Made by a program: the position numbers and the translations under genes | Source of the DNA: JBFMFR01 sp040752025 | Lineage (GTDB): Bacteria; Chloroflexota; Anaerolineae; Anaerolineales; UBA4823 | Direction: 5' to 3' | NCBI GenBank assembly: GCA_040752025.1 | Contig: JBFMFR010000001.1 | Location: 62,001 to 126,000 of the forward strand | Length of the DNA stretch: 64,000 nucleotides | Notes under the pieces: model-generated | Database searches by the model: none | The model's input: only the letters and a program-made list of their open reading frames with translations | Told to the model about the DNA's origin: nothing | In this document: positions 25,801 to 34,750 of the stretch, piece by piece | Numbering within the stretch: the stretch's first letter is position 1 | Layout of the letters: each line of letters starts with the position of its first letter

Positions 25801-26375
25801 TTCACCATCGCGTCAAGAACAACCTGCAAGTCGTCAACAGCCTGCTCAGCCTGCAGGCTGGCCAAGTCAGCGACCCCCCCACGCGCCAGGCTTTGTTTGA
25901 AACCCAGAATCGGGTGCGCTCGATGGCCTTCATCCACGAGCTGCTCTACCGTTCAGCAGACCTGGGGCAGGTGGATTTCAACGATTACCTTCAAAAATTG
26001 ACTGGCTATCTGTATCGCTCCTATGTCATAGACCCGGACTTGATTCGTCTGGAAATCGATGTGCAGCAGGTTACCCTGAGCATCGACCAGGCTGTTCCCT
26101 GTGGATTGATGGTCAACGAGCTGGTCACCAATTGTTTCAAGCATGCCTTCCCTGCCGGGCGTGCTGGGACCATCCAAATTTCAATGCAACGTCATACTGG
26201 TCAGGTTATTCTCGCGGTCCGTGACAATGGCATCGGCCTGCCGGAAGGATTAGAATTAGCCACTGCCAACACGCTGGGCTTCCAATTGATTCAAGCGTTG
26301 TCCGTCCAGTTGAAATGCTCAATCACCCTGGAGCGTGCAAAGGGCACACACTTCACACTTACTTTCCAAGATTGA
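22821..26375 (+). CDS. Multi-PAS/GAF sensor histidine kinase (HWE/HisKA_2 type)
   Basis: 1184 residues, soluble. Order: PAS1 (about 50-150), PAS2 (165-285), PAS3 (292-410), PAS4 (418-535), PAS5 (545-665), GAF (675-840), PAS6 (855-975), HisKA_2 with EIHHRVKNNLQVV (His near 995) and a HATPase with NELVTNCFKHAFP and DNGIGLPEG (1080-1184). PAS1 carries CFRC and DSCPH, three to four cysteines that could bind a metal or sense redox. There is no TM segment, so it senses cytosolic cues. Six PAS domains are many. It is followed at 20 nt by another kinase of the same class. Confidence 0.88.
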   Translation: MNDAPQADLSPQPCEHSAESPSMTQSDPVQPVQPTAHAGASLGNAWSSAFDALPDLIALIDTDYRILRANQAMAQALETTPEALAGQTCFRCMHGRNFPLDSCPHARLMADGQAHSAEIPEPRLGGHFLVTATPLLDEAGQVAGCLHIARDITPLKRSEVILRESEQRFRMLYEHAPLGYQSLDENGCLIEVNQAWLELLGYSRQQVLGCWFGEFLAEGYVEKFRQNFLRFKSAGAIQGIEFEMLRQDGSHLVAAFDGRIGYDLHGNFQQTHCILRNVTAQRRAEAALRASEEKYRTVADFTYDWEYWLVPDGQLHYVSPACERITGYQVDEFLHNPALMRQIIHPQDLESMAPHFQTPLPDSEKACEIEFRIITRQGQVRWIDHACRPVFDPEGRFLGYRGSNRDATQRVHLEEALRQSELQYRRIVETAQEGIWMMDAERRTTYVNPCMAAMLGRTAEEMLGQEVSVFMFADDLPAHEQRMLERQDGAAGKYEQKFCRADGSPVWCLVSATALSDEAGRFQGSFATFTDITGRKRMEQALFENEEHYRRLVELLPDLVAVHQDGSILFINDAGVRLLGAAGPDQVIGKSVKDFVIPPQQTTAEQRMQSLIAQGGRSPAYEQKLLRLDGTSIDIEVMGVVFQHQGKPTIQLVARDITARKRAERELQRSSEMLNLIRQAQSKYISHGDPKAIFGDLLEALVAITDSEYGFLDEVQTDAQGRLYKRSLALSNLAWDQASQQLYEQFVAADFTFANLKNLAGAPALSGQVVIANDAPHDRRAGGLPPGHPPIRAYLGMPLFYGGTLIGVAGVANRPGGYDEHMAGFLEPFTTTCASIIHAVRQDRLSEQTGEALRTSEEKFRQFFALAPDYCYMVSPDGIILDVNQSALQALGYRRDELTGKPLVVTLYAPESRTRSAELLETWKQQGYLENEELTIMTRSGQKRTVLLSTSAVRDAAGNLLHTISIQRDITERKQAEESLRQSLHEKEALLKEIHHRVKNNLQVVNSLLSLQAGQVSDPPTRQALFETQNRVRSMAFIHELLYRSADLGQVDFNDYLQKLTGYLYRSYVIDPDLIRLEIDVQQVTLSIDQAVPCGLMVNELVTNCFKHAFPAGRAGTIQISMQRHTGQVILAVRDNGIGLPEGLELATANTLGFQLIQALSVQLKCSITLERAKGTHFTLTFQD

Positions 26376-26395
26376 GAGATATGGAGCACACACCT

Positions 26396-29300
26396 ATGCC
26401 TCGACATCGCATTTTGGTTGCCGAGGGGGACGCGATCACTGCAAAACACATCCAACGCTGCCTGGAAACGCTGGGTTACGACTGCGCGGCCTGGGCAGCC
26501 ACGCCGCAGCAGGCATTAGCGGCCGCAAACGAGACGCGACCTGACCTGGTGTTGGTCGATACGGGTTTGCAGGAAGCGGTGGATGGCATCCGCGCCGCCG
26601 AGCAAATCCGCGCCGTTCTGGATGTGCCCATCGTTTACCTGACCAGCTTCTCGGGTGAAGATACGCTCCAATCGGCGAAAATCAGCGAGCCGTACGGTTA
26701 CCTGCTCAAACCCTTCAGCGAACGCGAACTGCATAGTACCGTCGAAATGGCCCTCCAGGCGCACCAGTTCAAGCGCCAATTGCGCGCCAGTGAAGCGCGC
26801 TACCGCGCCCTGTTCGAGCAGAACCGCGATGCCATCCTCCTGGCCGATGCTGAGACCGGCGAAATCCTGGATTGCAACCAGGCAACAGAGGCCCTCTTCG
26901 GTTGGGTGCGCCAGGAATTGATCGGGCAGCCGCAGCGCATCCTGCATCCTCCGTACCAATTGGCGCAGAAGCGACTTACCGAGACCTTCCTGCTGCACCA
27001 GGCCGAAGCGCAAGGCCAGGCGTTGGAAACACAGATCGTCACCAAAACCGGCCAGGTTAAAGAGGTTTCTATCCAGGCCAACCTGCTGGAGGTCGAAGGC
27101 CAGCGCTTGCTGCAAGGCGTATTCCGGGATATCAGCGAGCAAAAGCGCAACGAGCAAGAACTGCGTTTCCACTCGCAAATCCTCGAGCACATCCAGGATG
27201 CCATCACCGTCACGGACCTGGAAGGCCGTATCCAATACGCCAACCGCGCTTCCGTTGAACCTCTGGGGCTGACGCGCCAGCAAGTCCTGGGCCAGTCGAC
27301 GACGATCTTTGCCAGCCTACCCGAACAGGCGGCTATGCAAGAGGAAATCCTGCGCAAAACCCTTGCAGATGGAACCTGGCAGGGGGAGGTGGTTAATCAG
27401 GCTGCTGATGGCAGCCAGCGCATTCTCGACTGCCGCACCTGGCTGATGCGCGACTCGACCGGTCAGCCCAAGTCATTGATTGGCGTCTCTACCGATATCA
27501 CTGAAAAGAAGCAGATGATTACCGCGCTTCATGAGAGCGAGTCTCGCTTGCGCCTTTTATTGGAAGCTCTTCCAGACAGCGTTTACGTTTTGGATGGCGA
27601 TTGGCGGCACGTACTGGTAAACGCCGCTGCCGAGCGCTTCACCCGGCTTCCCAGGGAAGCCTTGTTGTCTCAACGCTTGACAGATTTATTTCCCGGCATC
27701 GAGGCCACCTCCTTCTTCCAGGCTTTCCAACGCGTCATGGAAACGCTCCAGCCAGAGACAGTGGTCAGCGAATACCTTTTCCCAGATGGGCGCACGGGCT
27801 GGTATGAAGTCAGAGTCCATCCAATCCCGGGTGGAATCTTATGCGTTTCCACGGATATCACCGAGCGCCAGCGCGCCGGAGAGGTGCTGGCGCGCCGCGC
27901 TAACCAGTTGACGATCCTGAGCCAAATCGCCAGCGACATCGCTGCTTTGACGCCTCTTGAGCAAGCCCTGGCGCGGGCGGTGCAACTGATGCACGACCGC
28001 TTTGGGTATCACCACGTTTCGATCTTCATGCTGGACAGCGGACGCAAAGAATTGGTAATGAAAACCAAGGCCGGCGATTTCAGTTTCCCAGCCGGCCACC
28101 GCCTGGCGTTGGGACAGGGCATGGTGGGCTGGGTGGCGCAAAGCGGACAAAGATTGCTGTCCAACGATGTCAGCCTGGAGCCGCGTTACGTCAACCTGTA
28201 TCCCGGCACGGTCCCCACGCAATCGGAACTGGCCAAGCCAATCCTGGTTGGCGACCAGGTGGCCGGCGTTCTGGACATTCAAAGCCCTGAGCTCAACGCA
28301 TTCGATGAGATCGATGTGATCACAGTCAGGGTGCTGGCTGACCAAATTGCAGTGGCTATTGAAAACGCCCGTTTGTACGAAGCGATTGGGTACGAACTGG
28401 CCGAGCGCCAAAAAAGTGAAGCCAAATATCGAACCCTGATCGAATCGTTGCAAGAAGGCGTATGGGCCATCGATCAAGATGCCCAAACTACCTTTGTAAA
28501 CCCGCGCATGGCTGAAATGCTGGGGTATACGGTGGAAGAAATGCTCGGCAAACACCTTTTCGACTTTATGGATGCGGCTGGCGTCGAGAACTGCCTATCC
28601 TACCTGGAACGTCGCGAGCAAGGCATTCAGGAACAACATGACTTCACCTTCCTGCGCAAGGATGGCTCACAGGTTTACACCCTGATTGAGACAGCGCCTT
28701 TGTTGGGCGAAAACGGTCAATATATTGGCGCAATCGCCGGTGTAACCGATATCACAGAGCGACGGAACATGGAGGCCCAGCTTCGCAAGGCATTAGGTGA
28801 GAAAGAAACCCTCCTGAAAGAAATCTATCATCGTGTCAAGAACAACTTGCAAGTGGTCTCCAGTTTGCTCAGCCTGCCGTCCGCTCAAATCCAGGACCCC
28901 AGCGCATTAGAAATCTTCAAAGAGAGTCAAAACCGTATCAAAAGCATGGCCTTTATCCACGAAAAACTGTACCGCTCGAAAGACTTGCAGCATATCGATT
29001 TTGCCGAGTACCTGCACAGCCTAGCGGCGAGCCTGCGCCAATCCTACCGCGCCAGCCACATCCAGATCATCGTGCAGGCCCAGGATGTGTTCCTGGATAT
29101 CGACCAGGCCGTGCCGTGCGGGTTGATCGTCAACGAGCTGGTATCGAACGCCCTCAAGCACGCTTTTCCAGGCGAGCAGCCTGGGAAAATCCACATCGAG
29201 ATGCAACCACATAAAAGTGGCTATATCCTGGATATCTGCGATAACGGCATCGGACTGCCAGAAGGTGTAGAAATTTGGAATAAAGGCTCGCTTGGGCTTC

Positions 29301-29413
29301 AAATTGTCACAGCCCTCTCCAGGCAGTTGAACGGCAGCATCGAGAGTTTTCCCCCCAACATCCAGGGCACTGGCTTTCGCTTGAAATTTGCCCGGCCAGG
29401 CGATGATAGGTGA
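26396..29413 (+). CDS. REC-PAS-GAF hybrid histidine kinase (HisKA_2 type)
   Basis: 1005 residues from ATG 26396 (GGAG 9 nt upstream; ATG 26381 possible). Order: receiver (5-120, phospho-acceptor Asp in LVLVDTGLQ, Lys in LLKPFSE), PAS (130-250), PAS (255-375), PAS (383-500), GAF (510-665), PAS (675-795), HisKA_2 with EIYHRVKNNLQVV (about 805-815) and HATPase with NELVSNALKHAFP and DNGIGLPEG. The C-terminal third is closely similar to the preceding kinase, so they are duplicates. Having its receiver at the N-terminus, it can take phosphate from another kinase and relay within this island. Confidence 0.88.
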   Translation: MPRHRILVAEGDAITAKHIQRCLETLGYDCAAWAATPQQALAAANETRPDLVLVDTGLQEAVDGIRAAEQIRAVLDVPIVYLTSFSGEDTLQSAKISEPYGYLLKPFSERELHSTVEMALQAHQFKRQLRASEARYRALFEQNRDAILLADAETGEILDCNQATEALFGWVRQELIGQPQRILHPPYQLAQKRLTETFLLHQAEAQGQALETQIVTKTGQVKEVSIQANLLEVEGQRLLQGVFRDISEQKRNEQELRFHSQILEHIQDAITVTDLEGRIQYANRASVEPLGLTRQQVLGQSTTIFASLPEQAAMQEEILRKTLADGTWQGEVVNQAADGSQRILDCRTWLMRDSTGQPKSLIGVSTDITEKKQMITALHESESRLRLLLEALPDSVYVLDGDWRHVLVNAAAERFTRLPREALLSQRLTDLFPGIEATSFFQAFQRVMETLQPETVVSEYLFPDGRTGWYEVRVHPIPGGILCVSTDITERQRAGEVLARRANQLTILSQIASDIAALTPLEQALARAVQLMHDRFGYHHVSIFMLDSGRKELVMKTKAGDFSFPAGHRLALGQGMVGWVAQSGQRLLSNDVSLEPRYVNLYPGTVPTQSELAKPILVGDQVAGVLDIQSPELNAFDEIDVITVRVLADQIAVAIENARLYEAIGYELAERQKSEAKYRTLIESLQEGVWAIDQDAQTTFVNPRMAEMLGYTVEEMLGKHLFDFMDAAGVENCLSYLERREQGIQEQHDFTFLRKDGSQVYTLIETAPLLGENGQYIGAIAGVTDITERRNMEAQLRKALGEKETLLKEIYHRVKNNLQVVSSLLSLPSAQIQDPSALEIFKESQNRIKSMAFIHEKLYRSKDLQHIDFAEYLHSLAASLRQSYRASHIQIIVQAQDVFLDIDQAVPCGLIVNELVSNALKHAFPGEQPGKIHIEMQPHKSGYILDICDNGIGLPEGVEIWNKGSLGLQIVTALSRQLNGSIESFPPNIQGTGFRLKFARPGDDR

Positions 29414-29436
29414 AGGTACTTACTGGAGGATTGATC

Positions 29437-32040
29437 ATGGCCAAAGCCAAGATACTGATTTGCGAAGATGATGGCATTATCGCCATCCACATCAGGAACA
29501 GCCTGGTTGATCTGGGCTACCACGTGGTTACAATAGTCACCTCAGCCGAGGAAGCCATCAGCACAGCTTTGGAATATTCTCCCGATCTGGTATTGATGGA
29601 TATCCGCCTCAACGGTCGTACCGATGGCATCGAAGCCGCAGAGCGCATTCGCCAACAAATGGATATCCCCATCATTTACCTGACTGCCTACGCCGATGAA
29701 GCCACTTTGCGGCGCGCCAAAATCACCGAACCGCATGGCTACCTGCTCAAGCCCTTCGAAGATGAAGACCTGCGTGTTACCATCGAGATCGCTCTCAATC
29801 GCCACGCTGCCGAGCGTAAAGTACGCGCCCGCGAACGACACCTGGCCCTACTAAACGATATCACCCAATCCGCCCTGGCGACACCCGATCTGGTTGCTTT
29901 CCTGCAGTTATTAACCAATCGTCTCAAAGAGTTGATCCACAATGATGCCTGTTATATCGCCCTTTGGGATGAGGCTCTCCAGATGCCAACGCTGTCGGCG
30001 GCTTCAGGAGAAATGCATCAAAAAATCGCTCACCTGCAGGCTGAGCCTGGAGAAGCCTCTCTCACCGCGGCGGTGATGCAGGCCGGTAGTGCTATTTGTG
30101 TAAATGATGCATCGAACTCCTCGATCATCAGCCCGCGCCTGGCTGGCTTGCTCGCCAGCCGCTCGTTGCTTGGGCTGCCTCTGATCGCCGGAGACGAACG
30201 CTTAGGGGCGCTGCTCTTTGGTTTCGAAGAGTCCCATGAATTCAGCGCAGAAGAAATCGCCCTGGGCCAGCAGGCTGCTGACCTGGCGGCCCTGGCGATT
30301 GCCCGCCTGCGTTCATTGGAAGAAACGCGTAAGCGTAACGAAGAACTCGGTGCCCTGGCGCGCGTATCTTCGGCCATGCGCGTTGCCAGGAAGCGCGCCG
30401 AAATCCCGCCTGTGGTGCTGGAACAGTTGCTGGCTTTGTTCCAGGCAGACAGCGCCGCCTTGATCCATCCGGAGGCCGCCAGAGGTGCAGTGATTTTCGA
30501 GACTGCGACAGGTTTGTGGGTGCGCCACTCTGGGAGCACTTTTGTTACGAATCTCAGCCCCGAGTCCCTAGACGGAGTAATGAACCAGCCTTATCTGAAC
30601 AACGATGTGCCAGGCCTGGTGCAAACCCTGGGGCTCGCCCATACACCCGATGTTCAGTGCGTAGCCGGGGTTCCATTGATTGCCGATGGTCACGTCACGG
30701 GCGGTTTGTGGATCGGGCGCAATGCACCCATCGGCCAGAACGAGCTGAATCTGCTTTCATCGATAGGCAATATCGTCGCCAACGCCATTTATCGCTCGGA
30801 ACTGCACGAGGATCTGGAACTCCAGTACAAAGCGCTGCAAAAAGCCCAGTTGCAACTGGTGCAGAGCGAAAAACTGGCCGCTGTGGGCGAACTGGTAGCG
30901 GGCGTGGCGCATGAGTTAAATAACCCTCTGACCGCCGTCGTTCTATATGCCCAGATACTCCAGGTGCAGCTCAGCAACCCCGACCTCAGCAAAGATCTGG
31001 ATAAAATCGTAACAGAAGCGCAGCGTGCCAGCCGCATCGTGCGCGGCTTGCTGGAATTCGCCCGCCAGCGCCCTGTGGAACGCAAACCCGTCCAGGTCAA
31101 CAATGTACTCCACAATGCCCTGGAACTGCTCACTTACCAACTGCACACCTACAATATCCGGGTTGAAACCAGCTACGATCCAGACCTGCCCTACACGCTG
31201 GCCGATCGACACCAACTCCAACAAGTCTTCCTGAACGTGATTACCAACGCCTGGCAGGCCATGCGCGAGCAGGGAGGAGAACGCGGTCAGTTGTTGGTCG
31301 AAACTCAGCTTGGCCCGGCATTGTTTGGTGGGATGGCTGCGCCTGGTGAAGAGCCTGTGATTCACATACAAATCAAGGATAACGGCCCTGGCATCCCCCC
31401 GGAGTTCATCTCCAACATTTTCGATCCCTTCTTTACCACCAAACAGCCCGGGCAGGGCACTGGGTTGGGCCTTTCGATCTGCCACGGGATTATCAGCGAG
31501 CATGGCGGGCACATCTGGGCCGAGAGCGAACCAGGGCGAGGGACAACGTTCTTTATCGAACTGCCGGTAAACGAACCGGATACCGAACTGCACATCTCTG
31601 GCATGCCTCTCTTCCCAGCAGAGGCTGAGGCCCTGGTCAGGGACACCCGTGTCCTGGTTGTTGATGATGAGCCAAACGTGCTCACGATCATGAAACGCGC
31701 CTTGGAACGAGGCGGGTACCAGGTGGATGCGGCCCCCGATGGCCAGGCCGGATTGCGCGCCTTGGAACAAAACCGCTACGACCTGATCGTTTGTGACATT
31801 CGCATGCCGGAAATGAGCGGGCCGCAGTTTTACCGGCTGTTGGAGCTACATTACCCCCAAATGACTCGGCGTATTATTTTTACTACAGGCGATTCAGTCA
31901 GCCCAGACACGCGCCGGTTCCTGGAGCAGACCGGACTGACCCATTTGAGCAAACCCTTCGAATTGGATGATCTAATATATCAGGTAAGTGCGGCCTGTCG
32001 TGTAGACGTTCACTTACAGGCGACCCTACGGGCTGAGTAG
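29437..32040 (+). CDS. Hybrid histidine kinase: REC-GAF-GAF-HisKA-HATPase-REC
   Basis: 867 residues from ATG 29437 (GGAGG 7 nt upstream). N-terminal receiver (CEDD, LVLMDIRLNG, LLKPFED), two GAF domains (about 135-300 and 305-465), classical HisKA (VAHELNNPLTAV, His near 491), an intact HATPase (NVITNAWQAM, DNGPGIPPE, GTGLGLSICHGI) and a C-terminal receiver (about 735-855, DDEPN, LIVCDIRMPEMSG). Unlike the protein at 10564-12687 it keeps all ATP-binding boxes, so it is the likely active kinase. Its stop overlaps the convergent lipoprotein gene by 15 nt. Confidence 0.9.
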   Translation: MAKAKILICEDDGIIAIHIRNSLVDLGYHVVTIVTSAEEAISTALEYSPDLVLMDIRLNGRTDGIEAAERIRQQMDIPIIYLTAYADEATLRRAKITEPHGYLLKPFEDEDLRVTIEIALNRHAAERKVRARERHLALLNDITQSALATPDLVAFLQLLTNRLKELIHNDACYIALWDEALQMPTLSAASGEMHQKIAHLQAEPGEASLTAAVMQAGSAICVNDASNSSIISPRLAGLLASRSLLGLPLIAGDERLGALLFGFEESHEFSAEEIALGQQAADLAALAIARLRSLEETRKRNEELGALARVSSAMRVARKRAEIPPVVLEQLLALFQADSAALIHPEAARGAVIFETATGLWVRHSGSTFVTNLSPESLDGVMNQPYLNNDVPGLVQTLGLAHTPDVQCVAGVPLIADGHVTGGLWIGRNAPIGQNELNLLSSIGNIVANAIYRSELHEDLELQYKALQKAQLQLVQSEKLAAVGELVAGVAHELNNPLTAVVLYAQILQVQLSNPDLSKDLDKIVTEAQRASRIVRGLLEFARQRPVERKPVQVNNVLHNALELLTYQLHTYNIRVETSYDPDLPYTLADRHQLQQVFLNVITNAWQAMREQGGERGQLLVETQLGPALFGGMAAPGEEPVIHIQIKDNGPGIPPEFISNIFDPFFTTKQPGQGTGLGLSICHGIISEHGGHIWAESEPGRGTTFFIELPVNEPDTELHISGMPLFPAEAEALVRDTRVLVVDDEPNVLTIMKRALERGGYQVDAAPDGQAGLRALEQNRYDLIVCDIRMPEMSGPQFYRLLELHYPQMTRRIIFTTGDSVSPDTRRFLEQTGLTHLSKPFELDDLIYQVSAACRVDVHLQATLRAE

Positions 32041-33141
32041 CACTTCTATTGTTGTAAGATGGGCGATATCTGAGGCCAGCCCGCCATCTTCGTAGATCGT
32101 CAGCAGGGCCGGGGTGATCTCGCTGACCGTATAGGGCACGTCTGCGGCAAAGACCCCGTACCCGCCAGGGGTAGAAATCGAGACGTTCGCCAGGCGTTCG
32201 CCCAGGATGCGCCGGTCTTCGGCGATAAGCTGCAAGTGCAAGGGGAATTCCGGATTGTTGGGACGGGCGATGCCGTGCACGAACAGGCGTCCCCCCTGGA
32301 TTAACGCTTTAGGCTCCGGTTCCTGGATCACGATCACCTGCCATAAGGCCGTAGCTGGGTTCAATTGGGTTTCACCGCTGGACAGCAGCAGCAAATTGAC
32401 CGAGTTCAGATCGACCAGCCGGCCATAGACATCTTCGACGCTGACCACCAGCCGCCCGAGCTCACCCGCCGCGCTGATCTCGAAGTCCAGTAATTGCGAC
32501 AGGGTAGCCACGTGCCAGGGCACCGTGTAAAAAACGCGCACCTGGCGCGCCAGCAAGCGGCCATCTTCACCCCACAGCTCTACCCGCGCCACTTTGCCCG
32601 TGCGCGAATACAGCCGGGCTGTCACCAGGATGGGTGAGGTCACCAGGGATAACTCGCCAATCTTGAAGATCTGGATGCGCGCATCGGGAATCTCGGGGAA
32701 AGGCGTCTCCGTTGGCATGGCCGAGGGGGTTAGGGCCAGAAGCGTAGAGGTCAGGTCCGGTGTAAAAGTGGCCGTAAACGGGATGGGGGTCAGCGTAGGG
32801 GTAGCGGAGGGAGTTGGGGTGAGCGTGATCGTAGCGGTTGGCGTGATGGTTGCGGTGGGTGTGCGGGAGGGCGCAGGCGTGCGCGTGGCTGGACGGGTGA
32901 GCGTTGCCGCTGGCGCATCAGGTGTATCCGTTGCAGCCACGCCCGAATCCAACGTTTCCGTGGCAGCCGGGGATTGCGTGGGGGGAATGGCCGTCATGCC
33001 GCTAGCCTGCAACGTCTGGGCGATCACGGTGGGCAAATACGCTTCGGGGATGGGCGTCGCCGGGGCAGATCCTCCCAGGCCGGCGCACCCCACCAACAAG
33101 CTGACTGCGATCAAGACGCTCACAAAACGAGACAATGTCAT
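32026..33141 (-). CDS. Lipoprotein with T/P-rich stalk and two Ig-like (Gmad2-like) domains
   Basis: 371 residues from ATG 33141. A signal peptide ends in the lipobox LVGC (Cys about 20), so it should be lipidated and external. Residues about 50-150 are a Thr/Pro/Ala-rich stalk. The rest (about 155-371) is beta-rich with repeats of 'L.ARQVRVFYTVPWH' and 'GRLFVHGIARPNNPEFPLHLQLIAEDRRILGE', reminiscent of Gmad2 immunoglobulin-like domains. An in-frame upstream extension to 33192 lacks a good start. Function unknown; a cell-surface binding or spacer role is likely. Convergent overlap with the kinase gene is 15 nt. Confidence 0.75.
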   Translation of the reverse strand: MTLSRFVSVLIAVSLLVGCAGLGGSAPATPIPEAYLPTVIAQTLQASGMTAIPPTQSPAATETLDSGVAATDTPDAPAATLTRPATRTPAPSRTPTATITPTATITLTPTPSATPTLTPIPFTATFTPDLTSTLLALTPSAMPTETPFPEIPDARIQIFKIGELSLVTSPILVTARLYSRTGKVARVELWGEDGRLLARQVRVFYTVPWHVATLSQLLDFEISAAGELGRLVVSVEDVYGRLVDLNSVNLLLLSSGETQLNPATALWQVIVIQEPEPKALIQGGRLFVHGIARPNNPEFPLHLQLIAEDRRILGERLANVSISTPGGYGVFAADVPYTVSEITPALLTIYEDGGLASDIAHLTTIEVLLSP

Positions 33142-33219
33142 TGCTTTCCAGGAAAGGCGCGCCCCTGGTCGCGTACCAGGGCCGCGCCTCATCGTGTGTA
33201 TTCTACGGTGCTACCAGCC

Positions 33220-34722
33220 TTACAACCCGTAAATTTCGCCGAACTTGGTTTGCAGATAGCGTACGTAAGCAGCCGGGTCGATCTTGGAACCGGTAACCTG
33301 CTGCACCAACTCCTGCGGCTCGAACTTGGACCCGTGGCGGTGGATGTTCTCCACCAGCCAGGCCAGCAGGGCCGAGAACTGGCCGCGGCGAATCTGGTCA
33401 TCCAGGTCAGGAATCTCTGCCCGGATGCGCTCCCACAACTGCGCCGAGATCAAGTTACCCAGGGCATACGTAGAGAAATAACCAATCAAGCCCATCGACC
33501 AGTGCACGTCTTGCAGCACACCTTTGGAATCATCGGGCGGCAGGATGCCAAGATATTCCTGCATGCGCGTGTTCCAGGCTTCGGGCAGGTCTTTGACCGC
33601 CAAGCTGCCTTCCATCAGGGCGATTTCCAGCTCCAGGCGCAGCATGATGTGCAGGTTGTAAGTCGCCTCGTCAGCTTCGACGCGGATCAGGGAAGGAGTC
33701 ACCTTGTTGACGCCGCGATAATAATCATCCAGGCTGAGATTCCCCAACTGGGAGGGGAAGTATTCCTGCAGGCGAGGGTAGAAGTGCTCCCAGAAAGGTC
33801 GCGAACGCCCCACCAGGTTTTCCCACAGGCGCGACTGCGACTCATGCACAGCCAGCGAGGCCCCATTGGCCAGGGGCGTGCGCTCCAGAGCTGGATCAAC
33901 GCCCATTTCATACAGAGCATGCCCGGCTTCATGCATCGTGCTGAACAGCGCCGAAGTGCCGTGCTGCGTGTCGAAGCGGGTGGTAATGCGCACATCCCCG
34001 ATGCTGAAATGGGTGGTGAAGGGATGCGGGGATTTATCCTGGCGGCCGCGCTTCCAATCGTAGCCGAATTGGGTGATCACTTCCACACCAAAATCCCACT
34101 GTTTCTGCTCATTGTAGAACTGGTAAATGAAAGAGTCGTCTACTTCGGGGCGCTCTGCAATCGCCTGGATCAAGGCCACCTGCTGTGGGCGCAGGGCTGT
34201 GAAAATTGCCTGGACATCGGCGGTCTTCAAGCCCGGCTCGAAGTCGTCCAACAAAGGGTCATAGATATGATCATATGGAGCGAAGAACTGCGCATACTGG
34301 CGGCGCAGTTCGAATAGTTTCTCCAGGGTGGGCCGGAATTTGGAGAAATCCTTTTCGGCGCGAGCGGCCTGCCACACCGGATGGGCGCGGGTGGTCTCCT
34401 GAGCAAAGGCTGCCACCCATTCAGCGGGGACACGCGTCTGCTTGTCGTAGTCGCGGCGGGTGACCCGGATCAAACGAGCGTCGTCCGAATTGGGGTCAAG
34501 CTGCTCTGCATATGGGGCCAGGTCTTCGAGCAGTTGCCCGACTTCCTCCGAAGTAAAGCGGATGTGGGCCAGCTTGCCCAGCGTGCCTAGCTGGTAGCCG
34601 CGCGCCTCGGTGCCGCCTTCGGGCATCAGCGTCTGCTGGTCCCAGCCAAGCAGAGCGCCGGCCATGTTCAGGTCATTGATCTCCCCCAGGATTTCTTTCA
34701 ATTGTGCTAACTTTTCTTCCAT
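33220..34722 (-). CDS. Carboxypeptidase Taq (M32) metallocarboxypeptidase
   Basis: 500 residues, the usual length of the family. The zinc motif HEAGH is at 264-268 (His264, Glu265, His268), with HESQSRLWEN about 30 residues later providing the third ligand glutamate region. M32 enzymes remove C-terminal residues from peptides in the cytosol. It lies 28 nt downstream of the serA-like gene and shares its transcript. Nothing is missing from the motifs. Confidence 0.92.
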   Translation of the reverse strand: MEEKLAQLKEILGEINDLNMAGALLGWDQQTLMPEGGTEARGYQLGTLGKLAHIRFTSEEVGQLLEDLAPYAEQLDPNSDDARLIRVTRRDYDKQTRVPAEWVAAFAQETTRAHPVWQAARAEKDFSKFRPTLEKLFELRRQYAQFFAPYDHIYDPLLDDFEPGLKTADVQAIFTALRPQQVALIQAIAERPEVDDSFIYQFYNEQKQWDFGVEVITQFGYDWKRGRQDKSPHPFTTHFSIGDVRITTRFDTQHGTSALFSTMHEAGHALYEMGVDPALERTPLANGASLAVHESQSRLWENLVGRSRPFWEHFYPRLQEYFPSQLGNLSLDDYYRGVNKVTPSLIRVEADEATYNLHIMLRLELEIALMEGSLAVKDLPEAWNTRMQEYLGILPPDDSKGVLQDVHWSMGLIGYFSTYALGNLISAQLWERIRAEIPDLDDQIRRGQFSALLAWLVENIHRHGSKFEPQELVQQVTGSKIDPAAYVRYLQTKFGEIYGL

Positions 34723-34750
34723 GGATCCTCTCCAAAACGAATAGAATGAA